Both the position numbers and the translations under genes were made by a program. 64,000 nt of DNA from Paraburkholderia sp. BL25I1N1 (GTDB lineage Bacteria; Pseudomonadota; Gammaproteobacteria; Burkholderiales; Burkholderiaceae). This document shows, piece by piece, positions 1 through 10,047 of the stretch. Under the pieces are notes generated by a model, which saw nothing but the letters and a program-made list of their open reading frames with translations, was not told the DNA's origin and made no database searches. The number at the start of each line of letters is the position of its first letter. Within the stretch, counting starts at the first letter, position 1. The stretch covers positions 248,001-312,000 of the forward strand of contig NZ_PVZB01000004.1 in assembly GCF_003002025.1 (NCBI RefSeq), in the 5' to 3' direction.

Positions 1-96
1 CGTGTGCAGGAAGTCGCGGGCATTCCGATCGACATGGTGTCGACCGGTCCGGATCGCGACGAAACCATTCTGCTTCGTCATCCGTTCAAGGTTTAA
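1..96 (+). CDS. purA: Adenylosuccinate synthetase, C-terminal fragment
   Basis: Only the last 31 codons and the TAA stop lie in the window; the gene starts upstream. The visible end reads [20 protein letters not shown] and closes with HPFKV. It matches the conserved C-terminus of adenylosuccinate synthetase, where the STGP(D)R segment is diagnostic. The enzyme joins IMP and aspartate, using GTP, in the first committed step to AMP in the cytosol. The stop is followed 3 bases later by the start of a purine-type phosphoribosyltransferase on the same strand, so the two are probably co-transcribed, linking de novo synthesis and salvage. Truncation is due to the window edge, not to a mutation. Confidence 0.93.
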   Translation, partial: RVQEVAGIPIDMVSTGPDRDETILLRHPFKV

Positions 97-99
97 GCC

Positions 100-690
100 A
101 TGGTTCAAGGTGTACCCATGATTGCGATGAAAGATCCGCGCAACGACGACAAGAACCTGTGGGTCGGCTGGGACGAGTATCACCGGCTGATCGAATTGCT
201 GGCGTTGCAGGTGCATGAGTCGGGCTGGAAGTTCGACAAGATCCTGTGCCTCGCGCGCGGCGGTCTGCGCGTCGGCGATCAGCTCTCGCGCATTTACGAT
301 CTGCCGCTGGCGATTCTCGCCACGAGTTCGTATCGTGAAGCGGCCGGCACCGAGCAGGGCGAACTCGACATCGCGCAATACATCACCATGACGCGCGGCG
401 AGCTGCACGGCAACGTGTTGCTGGTCGACGATCTGGTCGATTCGGGCGTGACGCTCGCGCGCGTTCAGCAGCATCTGAAAGAGCGTTATCCGGCGATCAC
501 CGCCGTGCGTTCGGCGGTGCTCTGGTACAAGGGCTGCTCGAAGGTGAAGCCCGACTATCACGTCCAGTATTTGCCTACCAATCCGTGGATCCATCAGCCG
601 TTCGAGGAATGGGACACGGTGCGCCCGCATAATCTCGGCGCGTGGATCAAACGCGGCATGCAGCAAGCGCAGGAGTCGTCGGAGAAGTGA
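100..690 (+). CDS. Purine-type phosphoribosyltransferase
   Basis: Cytosolic type I phosphoribosyltransferase of up to 196 residues. The PRPP-binding loop is clear: VLLVDDLVDSGVTL, about residues 106-119, with the acidic pair and the small-residue turn that hold the pyrophosphate. An upstream CLARGGLRVGDQLS segment forms the other PRPP loop. The family salvages hypoxanthine, xanthine or guanine with PRPP, and the position directly behind purA supports a purine substrate, though the exact base cannot be read from sequence. The start is ambiguous. ATG at 100 has AAGG about nine bases upstream, but ATG at 118 (AAGGTG upstream) or 127 would remove a poorly conserved N-terminal stretch. A strong hairpin terminator follows the gene. 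Confidence 0.88.
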   Translation: MVQGVPMIAMKDPRNDDKNLWVGWDEYHRLIELLALQVHESGWKFDKILCLARGGLRVGDQLSRIYDLPLAILATSSYREAAGTEQGELDIAQYITMTRGELHGNVLLVDDLVDSGVTLARVQQHLKERYPAITAVRSAVLWYKGCSKVKPDYHVQYLPTNPWIHQPFEEWDTVRPHNLGAWIKRGMQQAQESSEK

Positions 691-750
691 TGCGCACTTC
701 GGCGCCGAACGTGTTGCATCTTCGTCGCGCCGTACCCTGCGTAGTTTCGC

Positions 751-780
751 AAAACGGAGCCCAGTGGGCTCCGTTTTTTT
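751..780 (+). terminator. Rho-independent terminator after purA-phosphoribosyltransferase
   Basis: ACGGAGCCCA and TGGGCTCCGT pair around a very short loop and are followed by a run of seven T. It ends the purA unit before the independently transcribed kup. Confidence 0.85.
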
Positions 781-982
781 ATGTGCGGGCCGTGCGTGTG
801 TGCTTCGCAAACCGCGCAACGCCGATGCCGGCAATGCGGCTCGCGCAGCAGACGCGCCCATATCGCAGTGCTACACTGCGCGGACCATCACGTGGCGTAT
901 CCACAACAAGCCGGGCGGCGCCATGCCGGCAGTTTAGAATGGCGGTCGTTTTTCCGCTCAGGGAACGGATTTCCTCGCGTTT

Positions 983-2869
983 ATGACAGATAACAATCAC
1001 GTGCACAAACAGCCTCTGCCTTCCCTCGCTCTCGCTGCGATCGGAGTGGTGTTCGGCGATATCGGCACGAGCCCGTTGTACTCGCTGAAAGAAGCCTTCA
1101 GCCCCTCTCACGGCATTCCGCTGACCGATCAATCAATCCTGGGTGTGATCTCGTTGCTGTTCTGGGCGATCGTGATCGTGGTCGGCGTCAAGTACGTGTT
1201 GTTCGTGATGCGCGCGGACAATAACGGCGAGGGCGGTGTGCTCGCGCTGATGGCACTGGCGCTGCGCTCGCTCGACGAGAAGTCGAAAATGGCCGGCGTG
1301 CTGGTGATGCTCGGCATATTCGGTGCCTGCATGTTCTATGGCGATGCGGTGATCACGCCGGCCATCTCGGTGATCTCGGCAGTCGAGGGTCTGGAAGTTG
1401 CCGCGCCGCATCTGTCGCATCTGGTGCTGCCGCTCACCATGGTGATCCTCGTGCTGCTGTTCTGGATTCAGCGGCACGGCACGGCGATGGTCGGCCGCCT
1501 GTTCGGTCCGATCATGGTGGTGTGGTTTGCGGTGCTCGCGGTGCTCGGCCTGTGGCATATCCTGCAGTCGCCGAACGTGATCCGCGCACTGAACCCGTAT
1601 TACGCGTACACCTTCATGGCCGCGCACGTGCTGCAGGCCTACGTGGTGCTCGGCTCGGTCGTGCTGGTGCTGACCGGCGCCGAAGCGCTGTACGCCGACA
1701 TGGGCCATTTCGGTGCGAAGCCGATCCGCATGGCGTGGTATTTCCTGGTCATGCCTTCGCTGGTGCTGAACTACTTCGGTCAGGGCGCACTGCTGATGCA
1801 CGATCCGAAGGCCATCGAAAATCCGTTCTTCCTGCTCGCGCCGGACTGGGCCTTGCTGCCACTCGTCGTGCTCTCGACCGTCGCAACCGTGATCGCCTCG
1901 CAGGCCGTGATTTCCGGCGCTTATTCGCTGACTAGCCAGGCGATCCAGCTCGGCTACGTGCCGCGCATGAAGATCCTGCACACGTCGGAACTGGCGATCG
2001 GCCAGATCTATGTGCCGGTGGTGAACTGGATGCTGCTGTTCATCATCCTGTGCATCGTGATTGCCTTCAAGAGCTCGGACAATCTCGCGGCCGCGTACGG
2101 CATTGCGGTGACGGCCACCATGGTGATCACCACGATCCTCGCCTGCGTCGTGATGGTGAACGTGTGGAACTGGAACAAGCTGCTGGTGGCGCTGATCATC
2201 GGCGTGTTCATGACGGTCGATCTAGGATTTTTCGGCGCGAATCTGCTGAAGGTGGAGGAAGGCGGGTGGTTGCCGCTCGGTATCGGCGCATTGCTGTTCT
2301 TCCTGCTGATGACCTGGTTCAAGGGCCGCATGATCGTCAAGGAACGCACGGCCGCGGACGGCATTCCGCTCATGCCGTTCCTGCAGGGCTTGCTCGCGCA
2401 TCCGCCGCATCGCGTGTCGGGCACGGCGATCTATCTGACCGGCAGCGATTCGCTCGTGCCGGTGAGCCTGTTGCACAATCTGAAGCACAACAAGGTGCTG
2501 CATGAGCGCACCATTTTCCTGACCTTCGTGACGCGCGATATTCCGTACGTGAACGACTCGGAGCGCGTGACGGTCAAGGACATCGACGGTGGCCTGTATC
2601 TCGTCAAGGCGGCCTACGGCTTCAACGAAACGCCGGACGTGAAGGCGGTGCTGCTCGAAGTCGGCCGCACCCGTGACATGACCTTCGAGATGATGGACAC
2701 GTCGTTCTTCCTCGCGCGCGAAACGGTGGTGCCGACGCAACTGCCGGGCATGTCGGTGTGGCGCGAACGTGTGTTCGCGTGGATGCATCAGAATGCCGCG
2801 AAGCCGACGGATTTCTTTAGTATTCCGGCTAATCGGGTGGTGGAGTTGGGGACCAAGATCGAGATCTGA
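983..2869 (+). CDS. kup: Low-affinity potassium transporter Kup
   Basis: A 628-residue inner-membrane protein with the length and layout of the KUP/HAK/KT family. A hydrophobic domain of about 12 helices covers roughly residues 10-450, and a soluble C-terminal domain the last 170. The N-terminal signature is intact: [37 protein letters not shown] follows, and both are hallmarks of proton-coupled K+ uptake. The C-terminal part is cytosolic and regulatory in known members. The gene stands alone: a terminator precedes it and a double hairpin separates it from convergent tex. The start ATG follows GGAACGG about 15 bases upstream, a mediocre ribosome site. No feature suggests loss of function. Confidence 0.95.
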   Translation: MTDNNHVHKQPLPSLALAAIGVVFGDIGTSPLYSLKEAFSPSHGIPLTDQSILGVISLLFWAIVIVVGVKYVLFVMRADNNGEGGVLALMALALRSLDEKSKMAGVLVMLGIFGACMFYGDAVITPAISVISAVEGLEVAAPHLSHLVLPLTMVILVLLFWIQRHGTAMVGRLFGPIMVVWFAVLAVLGLWHILQSPNVIRALNPYYAYTFMAAHVLQAYVVLGSVVLVLTGAEALYADMGHFGAKPIRMAWYFLVMPSLVLNYFGQGALLMHDPKAIENPFFLLAPDWALLPLVVLSTVATVIASQAVISGAYSLTSQAIQLGYVPRMKILHTSELAIGQIYVPVVNWMLLFIILCIVIAFKSSDNLAAAYGIAVTATMVITTILACVVMVNVWNWNKLLVALIIGVFMTVDLGFFGANLLKVEEGGWLPLGIGALLFFLLMTWFKGRMIVKERTAADGIPLMPFLQGLLAHPPHRVSGTAIYLTGSDSLVPVSLLHNLKHNKVLHERTIFLTFVTRDIPYVNDSERVTVKDIDGGLYLVKAAYGFNETPDVKAVLLEVGRTRDMTFEMMDTSFFLARETVVPTQLPGMSVWRERVFAWMHQNAAKPTDFFSIPANRVVELGTKIEI

Positions 2870-2889
2870 AGGCTGCCGCTGATTTTCAG

Positions 2890-2940
2890 GCGCCTCGTGT
2901 ATCGAGGCGCGAAAAAAAAGCCCACGTGTGTGGGCTTTTT
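2890..2940. terminator. Double hairpin, bidirectional terminator between kup and tex
   Basis: First hairpin: GCGCCTCG / CGAGGCGC (2890-2910), followed by A8. Second: AAGCCCAC / GTGGGCTT (about 2918-2937) flanked by A-run and T-run, so it can end transcription from both the plus strand (kup) and the minus strand (tex). Confidence 0.8.
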
Positions 2941-3042
2941 GCTTGCAGCTTGATCGAGCGAGTGACTGATCGGGCACCGCGCGGTGCCCATCAAGCTCAT
3001 CAAGCGCGTGAGCGAATCACGCGCCTCCAACGCGGCAAAAAA

Positions 3043-5391
3043 TTACTTCTGCTTGAGCTTGGCGAACGCAGCCGCCATCGCGCCACCCGCTTCCGGCTCA
3101 CGCGAGCGCTGTTGCTGCGCGCCGCGTCCACCGCCGCCCGAACGACCCGCGCCGCCGCGATCCTGCTGGGCGCCGCCACTGCTGCGTGCCGCCGCCACAC
3201 CGACTTCATCGTCCATCCGCATCGTCAAAGCGATACGCTGGCGCTTCACGTCGACTTCAAGAACCTTCACCTTGACGATTTGACCAGCCTTGACCACTTC
3301 ATGCGGATCCTTGATGAACTTGGTCGACATGGCCGACACGTGCACCAGACCATCCTGATGCACGCCGATATCGATAAACGCGCCGAATGCCGCCACGTTC
3401 GTCACGACGCCTTCGAGCACCATGCCCGGCGTCAGATCGCTGACCTTTTCGACGCCTTCACGGAACGTCGCGGTCTTGAACTCGGGACGCGGATCGCGGC
3501 CCGGCTTTTCGAGTTCGAGCAGAATGTCGCGCACGGTCGGCAGACCGAAACGATCGTCGACGAATTCCGCGGGCGAGAGGCCGCGCAATGCGTCGCGATT
3601 GCCCAGCACTTCACCCACGTGCTTGCTGATTTTCGCGAGCATGCGTTCAACGACCGGATACGCTTCCGGGTGAACCGACGAGCGGTCGAGCGGATTCTCT
3701 CCGTTGTTGATACGCAAAAAACCGGCGGCCTGCTCGAACGTCTTGTCGCCCAGACGCGGCACCTTGCGCAGATGCTCGCGCGATGGGAACGGACCATTTG
3801 CATCGCGATAGTCGACGATATTGCGCGCCAGCGTGGCATTCAGACCCGAGACGCGGGCGAGCAGGGCAACCGACGCCGTATTCGCATCCACGCCGACGGC
3901 GTTCACGCAGTCTTCGACCACCGCGTCGAGCGAACGGGCCAGTTCACGCTGATTCACATCGTGCTGATACTGGCCGACGCCGATCGCCTTCGGCTCGATC
4001 TTCACCAACTCGGCGAGCGGGTCTTGCAGACGGCGCGCAATCGACACCGCGCCGCGCAGCGACACGTCCATGTCGGGGAATTCCTTCGCCGCGAGTTCCG
4101 AGGCCGAGTACACCGACGCGCCCGCTTCGGACACGACGATCTTCTGCAGCTTGAATTCCGGATGACGCGCGATCAGTTCGCTCGCGAGCTTGTCCGTTTC
4201 ACGCGACGCGGTGCCGTTGCCGATGCTGATCAGTTCAGCCTGCGTCTGCGCGCAGATGCGCGCGAGTTTGGCGATCGAGCCGTCCCAGTCGCGGCGCGGC
4301 TCGTGCGGATAGATCACGTCGGTGGCGAGCACCTTGCCGGTCCGATCGACCACCGCCACCTTCACGCCGGTGCGCATACCCGGATCGAGGCCGATCACAG
4401 CCTTCGGGCCAGCGGGCGCAGCCAGCAGCAAGTCCTTCAGATTGCGCGCGAACACGCGAATCGCTTCGTGCTCGGCTTCGTCGCGCAGATTGGTCAGCAG
4501 CTCGTTTTCGATATGCGGCTGCACCTTCACGCGCCAGCACCAGCGGCACACGTCGGAGAGCCACTTGTCGGCCGGCCGGTTCTGATTCGCGATGCCGAAG
4601 TGGCGCGCGATCAACGCTTCTCCCGGATGCGGCACCTGCGCGTCGAGTTCTTCGCCCAGACCCAGCTTGACCATCAGCACGCCCGCATTGCGGCCGCGGA
4701 ACAGCGCCAGCGCGCGATGCGACGGCACCGTGCGGATGGTTTCCGCGTAGTCGTAGTAGTCGCGGAATTTTTCTTCTTCCGCGTGTTCCTTGCCTTCCAC
4801 CACTTTCGACGACACCACGCCCTGGTTGAACATGTAGTCGCGCAGCTTGCCGAGCAGATCGGCCGTTTCGCCGAACTGTTCCGAGAGGATGTCGCGCGCG
4901 CCGTCGAGCGCGGCCTTGACGTCGGCGACGCCTTTCTCCGCGTCCACGTAGGCGGCGGCTTCGGTTTGCGGGTCGAGCAGGGGATTTGCCAGCAGCGCGT
5001 CGGCAAGCGGCTGCAGGCCGGCTTCGCGGGCAATCTGCGCGCGCGTGCGGCGCTTCGGCTTATATGGGAGATACAGGTCTTCCAGCACCTGCTTGCTGTC
5101 GGCGCCTTCGATCGCGGTGCGCAGCTCGTCGGTGAGCTTGCCCTGTTCATCGATGCTGGCAATGATCGCGGCGCGTCGGTCTTCCAGTTCGCGCAGATAC
5201 AGCAGGCGTTCCTCGAGGTTGCGCAGTTGCGTGTCGTCGAGATTGTCGGTCACTTCCTTACGGTAGCGGGCGATGAACGGAACAGTCGCTCCTTCGTCGA
5301 GAAGTTGCACCGCGGCCGCGACCTGGCGCGGCTGGACGGACAGTTCGGCGGCGATGCGCTGTACGATCTTGAGTGCTACGGTTTCCGTCAT
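3043..5391 (-). CDS. tex: Tex RNA-binding transcription accessory protein
   Basis: A 782-residue cytosolic nucleic-acid-binding protein of the Tex/YhgF family. The N-terminal helical domain opens with [16 protein letters not shown]. The YqgF/RNase H-like core contains [20 protein letters not shown] near residues 330-350. Helix-hairpin-helix elements follow ([35 protein letters not shown]). The S1 domain, about 650-725, includes [20 protein letters not shown]. The last ~40 residues are a Gly/Arg/Gln-rich tail. The start was set at the ATG beginning MTETVALK because family similarity begins there; the frame stays open upstream for 45 codons of unrelated composition. Tex influences transcription and RNA turnover in pathogens. 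A very long antisense open frame over this gene is only its shadow. Confidence 0.93.
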   Translation of the reverse strand: MTETVALKIVQRIAAELSVQPRQVAAAVQLLDEGATVPFIARYRKEVTDNLDDTQLRNLEERLLYLRELEDRRAAIIASIDEQGKLTDELRTAIEGADSKQVLEDLYLPYKPKRRTRAQIAREAGLQPLADALLANPLLDPQTEAAAYVDAEKGVADVKAALDGARDILSEQFGETADLLGKLRDYMFNQGVVSSKVVEGKEHAEEEKFRDYYDYAETIRTVPSHRALALFRGRNAGVLMVKLGLGEELDAQVPHPGEALIARHFGIANQNRPADKWLSDVCRWCWRVKVQPHIENELLTNLRDEAEHEAIRVFARNLKDLLLAAPAGPKAVIGLDPGMRTGVKVAVVDRTGKVLATDVIYPHEPRRDWDGSIAKLARICAQTQAELISIGNGTASRETDKLASELIARHPEFKLQKIVVSEAGASVYSASELAAKEFPDMDVSLRGAVSIARRLQDPLAELVKIEPKAIGVGQYQHDVNQRELARSLDAVVEDCVNAVGVDANTASVALLARVSGLNATLARNIVDYRDANGPFPSREHLRKVPRLGDKTFEQAAGFLRINNGENPLDRSSVHPEAYPVVERMLAKISKHVGEVLGNRDALRGLSPAEFVDDRFGLPTVRDILLELEKPGRDPRPEFKTATFREGVEKVSDLTPGMVLEGVVTNVAAFGAFIDIGVHQDGLVHVSAMSTKFIKDPHEVVKAGQIVKVKVLEVDVKRQRIALTMRMDDEVGVAAARSSGGAQQDRGGAGRSGGGGRGAQQQRSREPEAGGAMAAAFAKLKQK

Positions 5392-5600
5392 AAGGTCTTG
5401 GTGTTCCTGCGGACTCAGTTCGGAGGCCGCGCGCTGACCGAACGTGGGCGGCACGCGAGGGCCGCATGAGGCACGTCGGGGCACGCCGGGCGTGCGCGCT
5501 GCGACCAGGTTGCTGGAGCGGGGCATTTTGCCATAAATGCAAAAGGGCTCAACCGCAGGGTGATAGAATTTCGGGCATGTTCCGTTGACCCTCTACGACG

Positions 5601-6713
5601 TTGCCGATCTCCTTGTCACTCAACTGCCTGGGCTCCCGCTTGGTCTCTCGCTTGTCACAACTGCCGCCGTCTTTCCCGCCGGGTCTGGCACCGGGTTTGC
5701 CACGTTCTTCGCTCTCTTCGCGCTCTTCGCTCCCATCGGCGCCGCGTTCCGCGTTCAGGTCCGCGTTCGCCTCGCGTGGGGTGTTTTTCGCGTCTTGCGC
5801 GTCGTGTGTGCTGGCCGTCGCATTGGGCGCGTCCACGCCGGCCACGGCTCAGTCCGCGACGCCGGCGAGCAGCAGCGCCGCGCGGCCCATAGGCGCCTTG
5901 ACGCCGTCCGCCGCGTCGGGCGCGCAAGCCACGACGGTCAAGGGCGTCACGAACGCCGACGGCACGGACAGCGCCGGCAACGCGGTGGCGTCGGATAGTG
6001 ATTTCAACGCGCGCCAGAAAGCCCTCGATCAGCGCACCGAGGAGAACAACTACCGCTACGGCGTCGCGGAACATGACTGCTACAGCAAGTTCTTCGTCAA
6101 CTATTGCCTGAACAAGGCGCGCGACAGCATGCGCTCGGTGCAGGCGGACATTCGCAAGGAACAACTCGCGCTCGACGGCGAACAGCGCACGCAGCGCGCT
6201 CGCGTGCGTGACGAACAGGCCGCGATCAAGCGCGCGCAGGACGAAGCGAGCGCGCCGCAGCGTGCCGCCGACGACGCACGCAACGCGCAGGCGTACGAAG
6301 ACAAGCAGAAACAGCATCAGATCGATCAGGCGCAGCGCGCCGCCGAGGCGCCGCAGCGCAGCGCGAATGCGCAGGCCTATCAGGACAAACTGCGTCAGCA
6401 CGCGCTGGATCAGGCGCAGCGCGGCATCAGCCCGTCGCAGGCGGCGGCCAACCAGCAGGCGTACGATCAGAAGCAGGGCGACTTCCAGCGCAAGCTCGAC
6501 GAGGCGCGTGCGCAAGGCGCGCAGAAGGCGCAGGAGCGCGTGCAGAAGCAGCAGAGCTTCGAGAAGAAGCAGGCGGACGCCGCGCAGCACAAGGCCGAGG
6601 TGGAGACGCGTCAGAAGCAGGCGGCCGAGAAAGCCGAGCAGAAGCGTCAGGACGCGTTGAAACAGCAGCAACAGGAAGAGCGGCAAAAGCAGCAGCAGGA
6701 GCAGCAGCAGTAA
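5601..6713 (+). CDS. Exported coiled-coil protein with internal repeats, function unknown
   Basis: I do not recognise a functional family. A hydrophobic export signal lies around residues 60-84 and ends ATAQ|SA. A conserved-looking segment follows with two cysteines nine residues apart (AEHDCYSKFFVNYCLNKARD, about 156-175). The rest is a long Gln/Lys/Ala/Glu coiled coil ending in Q-rich runs. Three imperfect repeats of 28-32 residues (about 218-249, 250-277, 278-305) share APQR-A--QAY-DK---H--DQAQR. TolA-like stalks look similar by composition only. The start is uncertain: the frame opens with TTG and has no ATG before the signal, so TTG or GTG must start it, or a start is misread. It is followed by a DUF465 gene. 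Confidence 0.65.
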   Translation: MPISLSLNCLGSRLVSRLSQLPPSFPPGLAPGLPRSSLSSRSSLPSAPRSAFRSAFASRGVFFASCASCVLAVALGASTPATAQSATPASSSAARPIGALTPSAASGAQATTVKGVTNADGTDSAGNAVASDSDFNARQKALDQRTEENNYRYGVAEHDCYSKFFVNYCLNKARDSMRSVQADIRKEQLALDGEQRTQRARVRDEQAAIKRAQDEASAPQRAADDARNAQAYEDKQKQHQIDQAQRAAEAPQRSANAQAYQDKLRQHALDQAQRGISPSQAAANQQAYDQKQGDFQRKLDEARAQGAQKAQERVQKQQSFEKKQADAAQHKAEVETRQKQAAEKAEQKRQDALKQQQQEERQKQQQEQQQ

Positions 6714-6837
6714 GCGGGCTGAAGGGCCCTGAGCTGAGTGGCAGGGCTGTAGCCGCCGTTATGCGTTTTAAGCCGGACAGCAACCTCAGGCATCGGGCCG
6801 CACACGCGGCCCCCGCCGTAGACGAGAGGAGGCGAGC

Positions 6838-7056
6838 ATGCGCGATCAACATCACGTCATCAACGCGGACACACTTCGCGACCGTATTCTGCAACTGGAA
6901 TCGGAGCATAGTGGGCTCGATCGCTTGATCGACCGAATGTCGGATGAGCCCGGCATCGACGACTTCGAGTTGCAGCGCCTGAAAAAGCGCAAACTCAAAG
7001 TCAAGGACACCATCATCTTGCTGCAATTGCAGCTCGAACCGGACGCACGCGCCTGA
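6838..7056 (+). CDS. DUF465 (YdcH-like) small protein
   Basis: A 72-residue charged helical protein. The pattern of an N-terminal helix, a short turn (SDEPGIDDFE) and a second helix LQRLKKRKLKVKDTI fits the DUF465/YdcH family of small helical-hairpin proteins whose cellular role is not established. The ATG is well supported by GAGAGGAGG eight bases upstream. It sits between the coiled-coil exported protein and a DinG-type helicase on the same strand, with short gaps, so a shared transcript is possible but no functional link is evident. Confidence 0.8.
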   Translation: MRDQHHVINADTLRDRILQLESEHSGLDRLIDRMSDEPGIDDFELQRLKKRKLKVKDTIILLQLQLEPDARA

Positions 7057-7120
7057 GTTCGCGGCCTGGCAGGCGCCGGGCGCGCGCCGCGCGAGCCGGA
7101 TTTTGCAGGAAACGCTTGCC

Positions 7121-9394
7121 TTGAATTCACCGCTTGAAACTTCATCCCGTGCCACGCCGGGCGACGACGCATCAGGAGCCGTTACACCGGCGCCGCGTCC
7201 CGCCGCGTCCGCACTGAGCGCGTCGCTGAATCCACGCCGGGTCGCCGAACTGGACGAGATCTTCGCCGCCAACGGTTTGCTGGCCCGTCAGATCGACGGC
7301 TACCGCTCGCGCGCCTCGCAGATCGAAATGTCGCGCGCCGTGGCCGCCGCCATGGAAGCATCGGGCCGCGCAATGCCCGAGCCGGCCATGTTCGAGGCGC
7401 AGAAGCGTCCGGCGCGGCGTCTGCAGGGAGCAGGTGCCGATGCCGCCGCCGAGGCCGCTGAGGGCGCCGATTCGAGCGGCCTCGACGGCAGCGAGAACAC
7501 GCTGATCGTCGAAGCCGGGACCGGCACCGGCAAGACCTATGCGTACCTGGTGCCGGCCATGTTGTGGGGCGGCAAGGTGATCGTGTCCACCGGCACGAAG
7601 CATTTGCAGGATCAGCTCTTTCAGCGCGACATTCCGACCGTGCGCGATGCGCTTGCGGTGCCGGTATCGGTCGCCATGCTCAAGGGGCGCGCGAATTATC
7701 TGTGCCACTACTATCTGCAGCGCACCGCGGATAACGGCCGTCTGCCCTCGCGTCAGGAAACCTCGTATCTGCAGGATATCGTGCGCTTCGCGAAGATCAC
7801 GCGCACCGGCGACAAGGCGGAACTGGCGAGCGTGCCGGAAACGGCTGCGGTGTGGTCGATGGTCACGTCCACGCGCGAAAACTGTCTCGGCCAGGAATGT
7901 CCGCATTACAAGGACTGCTTTGTAATGCAGGCGCGCCGCGAGGCGCAGCAGGCGGATATCGTGGTGGTGAATCACCATCTGTTTTTCGCCGACGTCATGT
8001 TGCGCGATACGGGCATGGCGGAATTGCTGCCCACCGCCAACACGATCATCTTCGACGAAGCGCATCAACTGCCCGAGACGGCGACGCTGTTCTTCGGCGA
8101 GACGCTGTCGACCACGCAGTTTCTCGAACTCGCCCGCGATTCGGTGGCCGAAGGTTTGGGCCATGCGCGCGAAACGGTCGACTGGGTCAAGCTCGGCGCC
8201 ACGCTCGAGCGCGCCGCGCGCGATGTGCGACTGGCCTTCAAGGAAGACTCGGTGCGCTTGTCGATTGGCCAGTTGCCGGACGATCATCCGTTGTTCTCCG
8301 CACTCGAAACGCTCGAAACCGAGCTCGATGCATTGGCGTCCGCGCTGGCGGGTCAGGCCGAGCGAGCGGAATCGATCGGCGCGTGTTTGCGCCGCGCACG
8401 CGAGCTGCAGGGCGTGCTTGCCGGCTGGACCACGCCACCCACGCAAACCGAGCGCGAAGCCGCTGACGGCGCCTCTGCCGACGGCAAAAGCGAGCGCGCC
8501 GATCCCAACGAAAAGGTGCGCTGGATCGAAGTCTTCTCGCATACCGTGCAGTTGCACGAAACACCATTGTCGGTCGCGCCGATCTTCGCGAAGCAGCGCG
8601 CCGGTGTGCCGCGCGCGTGGATCTTCACGTCGGCCACGCTGTCAGTGCGCGGCGATTTCACGCACTACGCCGCGCAAATGGGTCTGAACGCGAAGCGTTC
8701 GATGACGCTGCCCAGTCCGTTCGACTATCCGACGCAGGGCCTGCTGTACGTGCCGCGCAATTTGCCGCAGCCGTCTTCACCCATGTTCACCGACGCCGTA
8801 TTCGACGCCGCGCTGCCGGCGATTGAAGCATCGGGCGGCGGCGTCTTCATGTTGTGCACGACGCTGCGCGCGGTGGACCGCATCTCGGCGAAGCTGCGCG
8901 ACACGATCGAAGCGCGCGGCTGGGACTATCCGCTGCTCGTGCAGGGCGATGCGAGCCGCACCGAACTGCTGGATCGATTCCGGTCGTACGGCAACGCGAT
9001 CCTCGTGGGCAGCCAGAGCTTCTGGGAAGGCGTGGATGTGCGCGGCGACGCATTGTCGCTAGTGGTAATCGACAAGCTGCCGTTTGCGCCGCCCGACGAT
9101 CCGGTGTTGTCTGCGCGACTCGACGCACTGACCAAGAAAGGCTTGAGTCCATTCGCCGTGCATCAGTTGCCGCAGGCGGTCATCACGCTGAAGCAGGGCG
9201 CGGGCCGTCTGATTCGCGCTGAGACCGATCGTGGCGTGCTGATGATCTGCGACACACGACTCGTCGACAAACCGTATGGGCGCCGTATCTGGCAGAGTCT
9301 GCCGCCATTCAAACGCACACGCGAGATCGAGGTGGTGCGCGAGTTTTTTGAAGAGAGCGCGACGCCGGCGCAACAGGCTGATCAGCCTGATTAA
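7121..9394 (+). CDS. ATP-dependent DNA helicase, DinG/YoaA (XPD-like) family
   Basis: Superfamily 2 iron-sulfur helicase of about 757 residues acting on DNA. Walker A is EAGTGTGKTYAYLVPAM (about residue 131), and the DEAH box is IIFDEAHQL (about 310). Four cysteines that would hold a 4Fe-4S cluster are present: NYLCHYY, then C-LGQE-C-PHYKD-C. The C-terminal motor shows SQSFWEGVDVRGD and QGAGRLIR. XPD-like helicases of this group unwind 5'-to-3' and help resolve replication blocks and R-loops. No ATG is available before the helicase core. I chose TTG at 7121 because AGGAAA lies eight bases upstream; TTG at 7103 is the alternative. An acidic/Ala-rich insertion interrupts the region ahead of Walker A, and the tail is short. 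Confidence 0.88.
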   Translation: MNSPLETSSRATPGDDASGAVTPAPRPAASALSASLNPRRVAELDEIFAANGLLARQIDGYRSRASQIEMSRAVAAAMEASGRAMPEPAMFEAQKRPARRLQGAGADAAAEAAEGADSSGLDGSENTLIVEAGTGTGKTYAYLVPAMLWGGKVIVSTGTKHLQDQLFQRDIPTVRDALAVPVSVAMLKGRANYLCHYYLQRTADNGRLPSRQETSYLQDIVRFAKITRTGDKAELASVPETAAVWSMVTSTRENCLGQECPHYKDCFVMQARREAQQADIVVVNHHLFFADVMLRDTGMAELLPTANTIIFDEAHQLPETATLFFGETLSTTQFLELARDSVAEGLGHARETVDWVKLGATLERAARDVRLAFKEDSVRLSIGQLPDDHPLFSALETLETELDALASALAGQAERAESIGACLRRARELQGVLAGWTTPPTQTEREAADGASADGKSERADPNEKVRWIEVFSHTVQLHETPLSVAPIFAKQRAGVPRAWIFTSATLSVRGDFTHYAAQMGLNAKRSMTLPSPFDYPTQGLLYVPRNLPQPSSPMFTDAVFDAALPAIEASGGGVFMLCTTLRAVDRISAKLRDTIEARGWDYPLLVQGDASRTELLDRFRSYGNAILVGSQSFWEGVDVRGDALSLVVIDKLPFAPPDDPVLSARLDALTKKGLSPFAVHQLPQAVITLKQGAGRLIRAETDRGVLMICDTRLVDKPYGRRIWQSLPPFKRTREIEVVREFFEESATPAQQADQPD

Positions 9395-9434
9395 AATCAA
9401 TGAACGCCGCTATAAAAAAGCGGCGCTTGAATGA

Positions 9435-9469
9435 CAAAACGCCACGGATGTGAATCCGTGGCGTTTTGC
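9435..9469. terminator. Bidirectional terminator between helicase and lipoprotein genes
   Basis: CAAAACGCCACGGAT and ATCCGTGGCGTTTTG form a 15-bp perfect stem with a 4-base loop, giving A/T runs on both sides. It serves the plus-strand helicase and the minus-strand lipoprotein. Confidence 0.85.
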
Positions 9470-9539
9470 TTTACTGCCCGGGAAATCGCGATGATTTCCC
9501 GATGCAGTTTTCGCCCAGAGGCGAACCCTATGCGACAGC

Positions 9540-9815
9540 TTACTGGCTTGCGCCCGAAGCCGGAGCAGCAGCCGAAGCGGCAGCGTCCGAAGCAGCAGCG
9601 CCTGCGTCCGAAGCAGCGGTCGTAGCCGAAGCAGCAGCGTCGCTCGCAGCAGCAGCAGCACCCGAAGCAGCAGCAGCCGAATCCGAAGCTGCGGCAGCCG
9701 GTGCCGAAGCAGCAGCTGCGTCGCTAGCCGGGGCGGCGGCTTGGTCGTTGCTCTTGTTGCATGCAGCCAGTGCCACAGCTGCCAACAGGGATGCTACGAG
9801 GAGGGATTTCTTCAT
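9540..9815 (-). CDS. Small Ala/Ser-rich lipoprotein
   Basis: A 91-residue predicted lipoprotein. The signal is MKKSLLVASLLAAVALAAC, with a good lipobox (ALAAC) so Cys19 would be lipidated. The mature chain starts NKSNDQAAAP and is then almost only Ala, Ser, Gly and Asp in a loose SDAAA pattern. Such proteins are common in Burkholderia and have no assigned function; a flexible, unfolded, surface or periplasmic tether is the most that can be inferred. The start ATG has AAAGGA seven bases upstream, and an upstream in-frame GTG is less likely. The DNA repeat (GAAGCAGCAGC-like) makes it prone to length change and to spurious antisense frames. Confidence 0.82.
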   Translation of the reverse strand: MKKSLLVASLLAAVALAACNKSNDQAAAPASDAAAASAPAAAASDSAAAASGAAAAASDAAASATTAASDAGAAASDAAASAAAPASGASQ

Positions 9816-9949
9816 GATCACGTCCTTTTATGGTTTAAAGGTAAGCAACAGCGCAAAATAAAACCGGTAATGTGCTCCAACACCGACCTGGGCCGCTGGT
9901 GGAGAAGCTCTTTTGACGAGCTCGAATCTTCCCTACGGCTTGGGCGGAA

Positions 9950-9955
9950 ATTATA
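9950..9955 (-). promoter_or_regulatory. Candidate -10 box for the Ala/Ser lipoprotein
   Basis: TATAAT on the minus strand in a locally AT-rich stretch. The -35 match is poor (TTGTCA is only 13 bases away). It would give a leader of about 125 bases containing a small GAGCTC inverted repeat. Confidence 0.4.
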
Positions 9956-10047
9956 TGCACTTTCGTACTGACAATCCATAAATCCGGGGTCAATACGTTG
10001 TCTTTCTCATACAAAATTTCACTGTACGGTATAGCAGGCAGGCAGAG

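Noticed and set aside
2926..5469. Very long plus-strand open frame (over 800 codons) opposite tex
   Set aside because: It is antisense to a gene with clear Tex domains. Its product is His/Arg/Ala-rich without any domain, the typical result of high-GC codon bias.
9466..9861. Plus-strand Ala/Glu-repeat protein opposite the Ala/Ser lipoprotein
   Set aside because: The minus-strand reading has a perfect lipoprotein signal and ribosome site; the plus reading is the repeat's complement.
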